Origin: Phycisphaerales bacterium
GTDB taxonomy: Bacteria; Planctomycetota; Phycisphaerae; Tepidisphaerales; Tepidisphaeraceae
NCBI GenBank assembly: GCA_028288945.1
Contig: JAQGHH010000315.1
Span: 1 to 17,242, forward strand
Direction: 5' to 3'
DNA length: 17,242 bases
The position numbers were made by a program, and so were the translations under genes. Positions within the stretch are counted from its first letter, which is position 1, and the number at the start of each line of letters is the position of its first letter. The notes beneath the pieces were generated by a model. It did not search any database. It saw only the letters and a list, made by a program, of their open reading frames with translations, and was not told where the DNA came from. Shown piece after piece: positions 1 through 6,872 of this stretch.

Positions 1-1666
1 TGGTTGGCGATGAGGGGCCGGCGGACTTGGCCGCGGGTTTGTCGTCGTTGAAGAGGTCATCGGACGGTGGTGCGGCGGGCATCGTCGCGGGGGCACCCGG
101 CGGCTTGCGAGGCGCGCGGGTCGAGGCATCCCACGCTTTATGTCCGGCGGCCACTTCCTGAGCCAACTGCGGGAACCATCGGCGGGCGGCCTCTCGCATG
201 TCATCGGAAGTGAGGCCGGCGGTAAGGTCGTTGAATTGCTCGGCGTCTGGGGCGGCGCCCAGCACGCTTTCCATTCTAGTCCGGATAGCCGGCAGGCCGT
301 TCGCATTGTTCGCCGGGGCGGCCTCGTTGATCAGTCCTTTGATCGCCCAGGCCAACTCCTGCACGGCGCGGATCTGCTCATCCGATGCGTCATGGAGTTG
401 CCCCAGATCGGGCGGAAGCCGATCGAGATACGCCGGCCGGCCGGCAGACAAAAGCATGCGAAGAAAGGGCGAAAGGCGCACGGGCGGATCGCCGTCATAG
501 CGGGGCCACTGGCCGATTTCGACTTTCAGTTCTTCAAGTGACTTCAGATCGAGCGCGGGAAGTTGGAAGAGGACGATGCCGGATCGGCTGGGCTCGGACT
601 TACCGTTGAAATGCTCGGAATGGCACCGGGCGCACGCGGCATCAAACCTGGGCGGTTGCAGCGCACTGTTGTCAGGCGAGGGCGTGTGGCAGGAGCCGCA
701 CTGGAAGGATTCGGTTTTCGGAAAGTGCTGGTCGCGGTGCCGGGCGTGGTCGAAGGCGACCGCGCGCGGGCCGGCGCTCGGGTAGGTGCGGAAGGGAGGA
801 TGGTCGTCCTTAAAGCTGCCGAACTTCGCGACGTGACACGCCTGGCACGAAGTGTTGTCCATGGAAGACAGCCGGACGGCCGAGCCGCGGTGCTCGTGGT
901 GACAGGTAGCGCAGTCGATGGCCCCGTTCTGGCCCGCGGGCGGCGACAAGGCGCCGGGGAGCAGCGAAAAATCGGCGTTTCCCGAAGCGGTGCTGAGGTG
1001 CGCGGTGACGGGCAGGAGCGCACCGCGCTGGAGACCGTGCGGCTGCATGGCGCTGGCGCGGTCATGAAACGCCGGGTCGGCGCGATGGCAGTCGAGGCAC
1101 AGGCCGCTCTCATGATGCGGGTGGGAAGTCGTGGCGGCGGCGGCCCAGCCGGTCGGGCCGGTTTGGCCGGCGACGTGGCACGCGCCGCACCCCTGGTTAC
1201 CCGCAACCGGACGCCGGACCGCGCCAGGCGGTGCATGACCGCCATCTCGCGCCGCGAGGATGGGCCCGTGGGCAAAGCTCAACGGGCCGGGAGAGGCGAA
1301 ACGCTGCCAGTTGCGGCCCAGGCCCGCGAGAAGCAGGCCGAGCGTGAGGGCGCAGGTCCACGCGACGACCGCCGCACGCCGGGCGCGAAGGCTTCGAACG
1401 GGGCGGCAGGTTCGCACGGGCCGGCAGCAGGATCCGTCGGGAAGCGGGCCGCTGTCGCACGGCCCCCCTGCCGCGGCCGAGCGCGTGCAGGTCCAGCGCG
1501 AACCGCTCTGCATCGGCCGGCATTCGCAGCCGCCGTGGCATCGGCCGCTGACGTCAGGGCCGTGGTGGCAGGGCGCACCGGCGGCGGCCCGGCCGCACAC
1601 CCATTTCTGATTGGGCCGCTCGTAGGCGCTCTGCTCGACGCCGAATTGCTGCAAGCGGACCTTCAT
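1..1666 (-). CDS. Membrane-anchored hexaheme cytochrome c with Cys-rich N-terminal domain (3' partial)
   Basis: The frame is open from the ATG at 1666 to the left edge (555 codons seen, no stop), so the C terminus is missing. Residues 24-87 hold ten Cys in two similar units, each with W-x-C, AAAGxPC, GP and a final CRP/CxCRP. A basic stretch (SLRARR, 92-97) and one membrane helix (about 98-117) follow, which suggests a cytoplasmic Cys domain and a periplasmic remainder. Six CxxCH heme sites start at C160, C190, C252, C274, C323 and C345. The rest (about 350-555) has no heme motif and ends in an Ala/Pro linker with an acidic DDLFNDD motif. The likely role is passing electrons between a membrane partner and periplasmic cytochromes. 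The ATG overlaps the stop of the cytochrome b gene (ATGA), which suggests translational coupling. The heme sites and frame are seen directly; the topology and role are inferred. The family of the Cys-rich domain is not identified. Confidence 0.9.
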   Translation of the reverse strand, partial: MKVRLQQFGVEQSAYERPNQKWVCGRAAAGAPCHHGPDVSGRCHGGCECRPMQSGSRWTCTRSAAAGGPCDSGPLPDGSCCRPVRTCRPVRSLRARRAAVVAWTCALTLGLLLAGLGRNWQRFASPGPLSFAHGPILAARDGGHAPPGAVRRPVAGNQGCGACHVAGQTGPTGWAAAATTSHPHHESGLCLDCHRADPAFHDRASAMQPHGLQRGALLPVTAHLSTASGNADFSLLPGALSPPAGQNGAIDCATCHHEHRGSAVRLSSMDNTSCQACHVAKFGSFKDDHPPFRTYPSAGPRAVAFDHARHRDQHFPKTESFQCGSCHTPSPDNSALQPPRFDAACARCHSEHFNGKSEPSRSGIVLFQLPALDLKSLEELKVEIGQWPRYDGDPPVRLSPFLRMLLSAGRPAYLDRLPPDLGQLHDASDEQIRAVQELAWAIKGLINEAAPANNANGLPAIRTRMESVLGAAPDAEQFNDLTAGLTSDDMREAARRWFPQLAQEVAAGHKAWDASTRAPRKPPGAPATMPAAPPSDDLFNDDKPAAKSAGPSSPT

Positions 1667-2532
1667 AACGCCCCCCCGCGGAAGGCGTGGACGAGGACAA
1701 CATGGACTGCCGCGACGAGCAGCAGACCATAAGTGAGCGGGAGGTGAACGAAGAGCCACCCCTTGAGCGTTGCCTGGAGCGCGTACTGGTAATCAAGGTC
1801 GTCCTTGGTTTCAACGAGGTCGCGCAGTTCCGCGGCGATCTGTCCCTCGGCGGCGTTGAGATACCGGTCGAGATCCGCCAGTTCCGCCAGCAATCGACGG
1901 CGGGCGCGCTGCGACTGGAACAGGTGTAGCCAGAAGTTCCGCGGCCCGGAAAAGAAGCGGGACAGACGGCGGGTATAGAAGTCCGACAACGTCGTCTTGT
2001 CGGCCTCCGTCACCGACCGCAACACGGCAATCTCAGCCAGCATCCGCAGCTTCCGGCGGAACTGCGGGATTCGCTCGAAGATGACCTCTTCGCCGCGCGT
2101 CGAGAGGCACGCGGGAAAAACGCGCGTGATCACCAACCCGACGATGCCGCTTCCCGCGACGCCCAGGTAAAGGCAGGCCAGGAATATCTCGATCGGCCCG
2201 CGCGGCAAGCGGCCGTGCGTGTGGGCCGCAAACGCGACAACGCTGAGCAGCGCCATGTAAATGTGCGCCTGGAGCCAGGTGGACGAGCGGCCCAGCGGAA
2301 GGAACGTCAGCTTTTTGCGGAGGTTGTACGCGGCCAGCAGCAGCACGAGCACGGCCAGCACCACGCCGGAATCGACGACATCCGGCCGCAGCGCGAAATG
2401 GCGGGCGCGGAGCCACCAACAGAGCGCGAGCGCGGACAGGACCGTGACGGTCGCCATCCGCAAACGCCGGCGGGCGAAAAAGCCAATGGTATTCTCCGCG
2501 ACGTGTGTCGCCACGGCGGTGGACGATTTCAT
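1663..2532 (-). CDS. Five-helix b-type cytochrome membrane subunit
   Basis: Integral membrane protein of 289 aa from the ATG at 2532. An alternative ATG at 2544 adds four residues. I prefer 2532 because it forms an ATGA overlap with the stop of the upstream ferredoxin gene, as seen again at this gene's own 3' end. Helices lie at about 25-42, 54-70, 87-105, 113-137 and 258-284. Helices 3 and 5 each carry His pairs 14 residues apart (H90/H104, with H106 beside it, and H263/H277, with H282). This is the HX13H pattern that binds two stacked b hemes in ferric-reductase-like and other cytochrome b proteins. A charged helical insert of about 120 residues (138-257) separates helices 4 and 5. By the positive-inside rule it is cytoplasmic and could dock the ferredoxin. 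The inferred role is moving electrons across the inner membrane between the ferredoxin and the hexaheme cytochrome. Heme binding is inferred from spacing only. Confidence 0.85.
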   Translation of the reverse strand: MKSSTAVATHVAENTIGFFARRRLRMATVTVLSALALCWWLRARHFALRPDVVDSGVVLAVLVLLLAAYNLRKKLTFLPLGRSSTWLQAHIYMALLSVVAFAAHTHGRLPRGPIEIFLACLYLGVAGSGIVGLVITRVFPACLSTRGEEVIFERIPQFRRKLRMLAEIAVLRSVTEADKTTLSDFYTRRLSRFFSGPRNFWLHLFQSQRARRRLLAELADLDRYLNAAEGQIAAELRDLVETKDDLDYQYALQATLKGWLFVHLPLTYGLLLVAAVHVVLVHAFRGGAL

Positions 2533-4301
2533 CGCTTGAGCCATTGGGCCAGGGTGTCGGTGTCCTTCATGTCGACCCGCTGCAACGCGTCATGCGGACA
2601 GGCGCGGACGCATGAGGGGCCGCCCGATTCGTCGACGCACAGGTCGCACTTGGTCGCCTTTAGGATCGGCAGTTGGCGCTTGTCCACGATAAATTCGCCT
2701 TGCTCGTCGCGGACTTCGACCATGCGGATGTTGCCGTAGGGGCAACTGTTGGCGCACGTCTGGCAGCCGATGCAGGTCTGGTCGTCGATGACCACGGGGC
2801 CCTGGGCGCTGCGATGAATGGCGCCGGTGGGGCAGCCGATCATGCAGACCGGGTCGGCGCAGTGCATGCAGGCGTTGGTCACCATGTGGTGGCCGTATAT
2901 CGGCCCGTGGCGGATGAACCGCGGGTTGTTGTCGTGGGCGGTGGCGCAGGCGCGGACGCAGTCGTCGCAGCGTGTGCAGCGGTCGGTGTCGATAAGCATC
3001 GCCGCCACGCCATTGATGAAGCGGTTGTCCACGAGGAATTCGAGCGTGCCGGGATCGAGGGTGGCGGACGGCCCGGGACCTCCCGCCTCGCGCGCGCGCG
3101 CCGGCGAAGTGGCCACGGGGGCGGGCTCGGCCCGGCCGGCCTCGACTTCCGTACGAAGCTGACGGGGGTAGGAGACGAATTTCAACACTTGCTCGCGCGG
3201 GAGCCGGGAGAGCACGAATTTTTCGACGACGGAGGTGGGGATGCGGAGGATGTCCACGTACCCGACCGCGCGGAGGGTGGTCTGCAAGGGCGCGGGCGTG
3301 TCGGCGGTCTGGTTATGGACGAGCTCTTCCAGGCCGTACATCTGGTTCACGCCCAGGTAGCTGATCGTGCGGCTGCCGTTGCCGAAGACGGCGCTGACAC
3401 GCGCGAACGCGGCGCGGATCAGAATCAAGCCGTCGGGGTGATCCCCCTCTCGCGCGATCACGGGCTCGGCGGCGAGGCGCTGTGCCGGCTCGGCGTCGAG
3501 GAGCTGCTTATAGCTGCCGTACCACTCGAAGTTGCCGTAGGTCTCGAAGACCGCCTCGCGCGCCACTTCCTCCAATTCGGCAAACGTGAGGTGTTTGAAG
3601 AGCGGGTGATCGCGGAGAAGGATTCCCAGGGCGTTCTTGCGGTACTGCTCGTCCACGGTTTTGCGCAGTGCGGCGGAGCGGGCGCGCAGCTCGCGCAGGC
3701 CCTGCCAGCGGATCTCCAGCAATTCCGCGCCGCCGACGGCACGGATGGTAGCCCCGCGCGGGATGCGGCCCAGCGCCGCCAGCTCGCCGAACAACTGCCC
3801 CTCGGACAACTGGGCGGTTCGCTGGCGGTCCATGGCGATCGGAAGGTCCTGCACGAGGATCTTCATGTGTACGTTTTCGTCGGCGTCCGCCAGTTCCGCG
3901 GTGGCGCGGACACGATCGCGGTCGCGCACCTCGGGCAGGCTGGGGTTGGTCCAGAGTCGTGCGATGGACCGAAGGAGCCCCTTGCGACGCCGCTCGCGGC
4001 GGCCCAGGGCACTGGAGGGGACGTCGAAGAGAAACACCTCGACCTTGCCCGAGAGCACGAGGAAGGCGGAATTTCCGTAGTCGCCCTTGCGGACAACTAT
4101 GTCGTTGTCTTCGTAGCGGACGACGCGGGTGTCGTTCTTCAGGATCTCGCGCAGGGAAAGATGGGCGGGGAACTCGGCCGGGTCCATCTCCCGAAACGGA
4201 CTGCCTAGCAGCAGCCGGTCCACCGTCGCGTCGTCCATATCCCCGCCGAAGGGCTGGTCCCATCGCTTGGGGCGGTCGAGGATAGTGGAGGTGTCAGACA
4301 T
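2529..4301 (-). CDS. Dual cyclic-nucleotide-binding domain / four-cluster [4Fe-4S] ferredoxin fusion
   Basis: 590 aa, soluble, no signal peptide. Domain 1 (about 60-205) is a cNMP-binding fold with a near-canonical phosphate-binding cassette: FGELAAL at 171-177 and PRGAT at 181-185, with the phosphate-binding Arg at 182. It is interrupted by a charged insert at about 95-150. Domain 2 (about 275-380) has the same fold, but its cassette is degenerate (YGLEEL, no Arg before the ATxRA-like end). After a Pro/Ala linker (390-415) comes a ferredoxin like the electron-transfer subunits of molybdopterin and hydrogenase complexes. It has four cubane motifs: C442/445/448/452, C478/481/486/490, C510/513/516/520 and C552/555/564/568. 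The likely role is a cytoplasmic electron carrier whose docking or activity responds to a cyclic nucleotide. It overlaps the cytochrome b gene by ATGA. The start is the first ATG of the frame; the Shine-Dalgarno is weak. The ligand is unknown. Confidence 0.93.
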   Translation of the reverse strand: MSDTSTILDRPKRWDQPFGGDMDDATVDRLLLGSPFREMDPAEFPAHLSLREILKNDTRVVRYEDNDIVVRKGDYGNSAFLVLSGKVEVFLFDVPSSALGRRERRRKGLLRSIARLWTNPSLPEVRDRDRVRATAELADADENVHMKILVQDLPIAMDRQRTAQLSEGQLFGELAALGRIPRGATIRAVGGAELLEIRWQGLRELRARSAALRKTVDEQYRKNALGILLRDHPLFKHLTFAELEEVAREAVFETYGNFEWYGSYKQLLDAEPAQRLAAEPVIAREGDHPDGLILIRAAFARVSAVFGNGSRTISYLGVNQMYGLEELVHNQTADTPAPLQTTLRAVGYVDILRIPTSVVEKFVLSRLPREQVLKFVSYPRQLRTEVEAGRAEPAPVATSPARAREAGGPGPSATLDPGTLEFLVDNRFINGVAAMLIDTDRCTRCDDCVRACATAHDNNPRFIRHGPIYGHHMVTNACMHCADPVCMIGCPTGAIHRSAQGPVVIDDQTCIGCQTCANSCPYGNIRMVEVRDEQGEFIVDKRQLPILKATKCDLCVDESGGPSCVRACPHDALQRVDMKDTDTLAQWLKR

Positions 4302-4352
4302 TGCTGATGAAGGCTTCTTTCCGCAACTGAGATTGGGCGCATTCGCGCGGTG

Positions 4353-5420
4353 CTACGGCTGGGCGCTTCCCTTTGCATCTTTCGGGAGTAACTCGTCCAC
4401 CCCATCCAATGCCGCGCCGTCATTGCTGGCGACGAAAGCCTGGCTGGCGGCGGCGAGCTTGTCCGGGAGCGCGGCGAGCAGGTCCTTGCTCAGCTTCAAC
4501 TGGCCGTTCTCGGCGCGGGGGATGCCGGCGAGCACCTGGTCGTACTCGGCGATCTTCACCTTCTTCAGCACTTCATCGAGCTTCGTCGTTGCGTTGCGAA
4601 CCCGCGCGAGCATCGCGTCGCGGTAGGCGCCTTTCTCCGTGATCTTCTGCGCGCCCCGGAGGCTGAATTCGAGGTCGGTGGCCTGTCCGACGACGTAGAG
4701 CACGCGTTTACGCTGCGGCGTCTCCACGGCGTTCTTTGCCTGGTTCACCAGGTAGTTGTGCCGCACTTCGCCCTGCGACCATGCCACCAGCTCCAAATCG
4801 CTGCCGGCCTTGTGCCCGCCCTTGTTCACGAGGTCCTGGTTGGGGACGGTGTGGCAACTGTAGCAGTTGGCGGCGATGAGACTGACGCGGTCCTTGCGGA
4901 TCATGCCCGTGGCGTCGGCGTCGTCGTGGCGCTTCTTCTTATGGTCGGCGGATTCGGTCTCGCGCGTCTTGCCCTGGCCGTAATCGTTGTGAAGGGTCAG
5001 CCAGTCCTTGGCCGCACCATGGCAGGATTCGCAGGAGACGCCGGCGACCGGAGTGGCAGCGCCCTCTTTATTCTGAACGGTGAAGTGACAATTAAGACAC
5101 GTGCCGTTGCGGCGGATGCCGCCCTCCAGGCCCATCGCGTCGGCGATCTCCTTCGCGCGCTTCTCCTTGGGCAAGGCTGTGAACGTCGCAAAATGGTGGG
5201 TGTGCTGCCAGGCGTTGTCCTCGGCCTTGTGGCACTCGGCGCATTTGCCCGAACCCACCACCTTTGCCGGGTCCATGTGCAGGCCGGTGCCGGGCGAGAC
5301 GGCCTCGGGCGCGGCGCGGAGCGCGGGCGCGAACACGAACAGCATCGCGAGCGCGGCGATTCCGGCAATCGTGGAACGCGCTCCCGTGCGCTGGTTACTC
5401 TGGTCACTCCCGGTATTCAT
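4353..5420 (-). CDS. Tetraheme cytochrome c554-like protein
   Basis: 355 aa from the ATG at 5420, chosen because AAGGAG lies 6 nt upstream. The open frame continues to 5813, but that part only overlaps the reductase gene. A signal peptide spans about residues 1-36 (hydrophobic 18-33, then ALRA), so the protein is periplasmic. Four CxxCH motifs start at C60, C108, C130 and C186. Nearby His residues (HTHH at 73-76, H144, H203, H221) are candidate distal ligands. The motif order matches the cytochrome c554 family, which in ammonia oxidisers takes electrons from hydroxylamine oxidoreductase. No such enzyme is present here, so only electron carriage is inferred. The segment from about 235 to 355 is heme-free and helical, and is extra relative to classical c554. 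It lies 35 nt after the reductase and 51 nt before the ferredoxin fusion, so probably in the same operon. Confidence 0.9.
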   Translation of the reverse strand: MNTGSDQSNQRTGARSTIAGIAALAMLFVFAPALRAAPEAVSPGTGLHMDPAKVVGSGKCAECHKAEDNAWQHTHHFATFTALPKEKRAKEIADAMGLEGGIRRNGTCLNCHFTVQNKEGAATPVAGVSCESCHGAAKDWLTLHNDYGQGKTRETESADHKKKRHDDADATGMIRKDRVSLIAANCYSCHTVPNQDLVNKGGHKAGSDLELVAWSQGEVRHNYLVNQAKNAVETPQRKRVLYVVGQATDLEFSLRGAQKITEKGAYRDAMLARVRNATTKLDEVLKKVKIAEYDQVLAGIPRAENGQLKLSKDLLAALPDKLAAASQAFVASNDGAALDGVDELLPKDAKGSAQP

Positions 5421-5426
5421 CTCATA

Positions 5427-5433
5427 CTCCTTG
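5427..5433 (-). promoter_or_regulatory. Shine-Dalgarno site of the tetraheme cytochrome gene
   Basis: The minus strand reads CAAGGAG, then six bases to the ATG at 5420. It is one of the clearest ribosome sites in the window. It fixes the start inside the long open frame that otherwise extends to 5813. Confidence 0.75.
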
Positions 5434-5455
5434 AAACTACCGATCGGCCACCGAC

Positions 5456-6745
5456 TCAGGCGTCCAGCACCAATTCCCCGGCGGGGACGCCGATGCACGT
5501 CAGGCATGACCCGGCCTCGGGCTGGCATGACGGGGGCTTGTTGTATTCCACTTTCCCGGACCTCACGGCGGTCAGGCACGTGCCGCAGTTTCCGCTCCGA
5601 CAGCCCGACGGAAGATTGACGCCGTTCTTTTCCGCAAGCTCCAGAAGGTTGCCGACCCCACCCCCCCACCGCAGCTCTTTGCCGCTGCGGGCGAAGGTGA
5701 CGCGGTGGGATGTCGCTGCCTCGGCCGGCTGGCCGGCACCGGGCGCGGGCGCCCCCGCCGCGGCGGGCTTTGCCGGGACGCTCGCAGGGCCGAATGCCTC
5801 GAAGTGGACACAACTATCCGGCACTCCCCATTCCCGTAGGCCGCTCGTCAACGACTCCATGAAAGCCGGCGGGCCGCAGAGGTAGTATTCGTAGTTGTTG
5901 CTCGGGAGCAGTTTCTTAAACAGCTCGGTGCTGACCCGGCAGGCGTGGTCGAAATCGACGCCCTGCTTCTCCTGGGCGCTCGGAGCGCTGTAACAAAAAT
6001 GGACCTTGAGGTTCTCATGCCGGGCCGCCAGCTTGCGCAGGTGCTCGCGCGCGAAGTTTTCTTCGCCGCTGCGCGCGCCCAGAAAGAACCATGTTTCCCG
6101 TGGGATGGGCCCGTCGCGCGCCAGGGCGTTCACCATGGAAAGCACGGGCGTAATGCCGATGCCGCCCGCGATAAGAACGATCGGCGTGCGGTTGGCGAGA
6201 TCGAGGTAAAATGCGCCGGCCGGCGCTTTCACGTCGACGATGTCGCCCTCCTGCAACTGGTCGTGGAAATAATTCGAGACGACCCCGGGCTTGAGATCGG
6301 CCTTGGCCGCCGGCACGCGCTTCACCGAAATGCGATAGCAATCCTCGGCCGGGGCGTCCGAAAGGGAATAGCAGCGCACCACCGGCTGGGCGATGCCGGG
6401 GATACGCAGTTGGAACGTGAGAAACTGGCCCGGCTCAAATGCCGGCAGCCGCTTGCGGTCGTGCGGGGTGAGATAGATGGAAACGACGTCGGAACATTCC
6501 AGCACTTTGCGCTCGACGCGGAACTTGCGCCAGCCGTTCCACGACTGGGAAGTCCCCTCGCGGATCACCCGGCGGGCGCGGGCGGTGCGCAACTGCTCCT
6601 CCAGGATCTCCTCGGCGATCCTCTGCTGCCGGCGCTGCGATGCAAGGCGCGGCGCGGTGGAAACGAACAGGGCCACGGCCTGCAGCCCCATCAGCGCCAC
6701 GATTCCGACGCCCAGCCACTGAATGAGATTCGCACCAAGGTGCAC
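5456..6745 (-). CDS. Membrane-anchored FAD/NAD(P)H oxidoreductase with C-terminal [2Fe-2S] ferredoxin domain
   Basis: 429 aa from a GTG at 6745, chosen because GGGAG lies 6 nt upstream. An ATG at 6802 in the same frame would add 19 residues with no good ribosome site. A single N-terminal helix (about 7-29) anchors it and a basic helical stalk (33-62) follows. The flavin domain has the FAD motif RCYSLSD (124-130). The nicotinamide domain has GGIGITP (194-200) and CGPPAFM (290-296). After an Ala/Pro linker (about 320-345) comes a plant-type ferredoxin with C382, C387, C390 and C417. The family is ferredoxin-NADP reductase-like, in the flavin-first, ferredoxin-last order seen in Hcr-type and oxygenase reductases. 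It probably moves electrons between NAD(P)H and a membrane or cytochrome partner. The stalk charge suggests the catalytic part is cytoplasmic. The partner is not known; no oxygenase is encoded nearby. Confidence 0.9.
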   Translation of the reverse strand: MHLGANLIQWLGVGIVALMGLQAVALFVSTAPRLASQRRQQRIAEEILEEQLRTARARRVIREGTSQSWNGWRKFRVERKVLECSDVVSIYLTPHDRKRLPAFEPGQFLTFQLRIPGIAQPVVRCYSLSDAPAEDCYRISVKRVPAAKADLKPGVVSNYFHDQLQEGDIVDVKAPAGAFYLDLANRTPIVLIAGGIGITPVLSMVNALARDGPIPRETWFFLGARSGEENFAREHLRKLAARHENLKVHFCYSAPSAQEKQGVDFDHACRVSTELFKKLLPSNNYEYYLCGPPAFMESLTSGLREWGVPDSCVHFEAFGPASVPAKPAAAGAPAPGAGQPAEAATSHRVTFARSGKELRWGGGVGNLLELAEKNGVNLPSGCRSGNCGTCLTAVRSGKVEYNKPPSCQPEAGSCLTCIGVPAGELVLDA

Positions 6746-6750
6746 AGCGC

Positions 6751-6759
6751 TCTCCCTTT
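6751..6759 (-). promoter_or_regulatory. Shine-Dalgarno site deciding the GTG start of the reductase
   Basis: The minus strand reads AAAGGGAGA, and its GGGAG core sits 6 nt before the GTG at 6745. It favours GTG over the upstream ATG at 6802. Confidence 0.65.
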
Positions 6760-6872
6760 CGGCCCCACGATCGGCGATGCAGGCACACGATGCCCGCCCC
6801 ATCGGTCTGATAACCGTCGGTGGCGCGACCGTGTCAGTTATTCGTCATCTTCGGCCACCGTGGGGCGGTCCG

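Noticed and set aside
563..1732. Plus-strand open frame of 389 codons
   Set aside because: It is opposite the hexaheme cytochrome, which has six CxxCH motifs in a continuous frame; the translation is Arg/Ala/Gly-rich with no fold.
2673..4208. Plus-strand open frame of 511 codons
   Set aside because: It lies fully opposite the ferredoxin fusion, whose Cys motifs and cNMP cassette are unmistakable. Its Ala/Val/Gly-rich translation has no domain and is the usual antisense shadow in GC-rich DNA.
2529..4301. Crp/Fnr-type transcription regulator
   Set aside because: No helix-turn-helix is present; the C-terminal half is a ferredoxin with sixteen Cys ligands.
5421..5813. N-terminal extension of the tetraheme cytochrome frame to 5813
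   Set aside because: It overlaps the [2Fe-2S] domain of the reductase, is Arg/Gly-rich, and a strong ribosome site and signal peptide mark the start at 5420.
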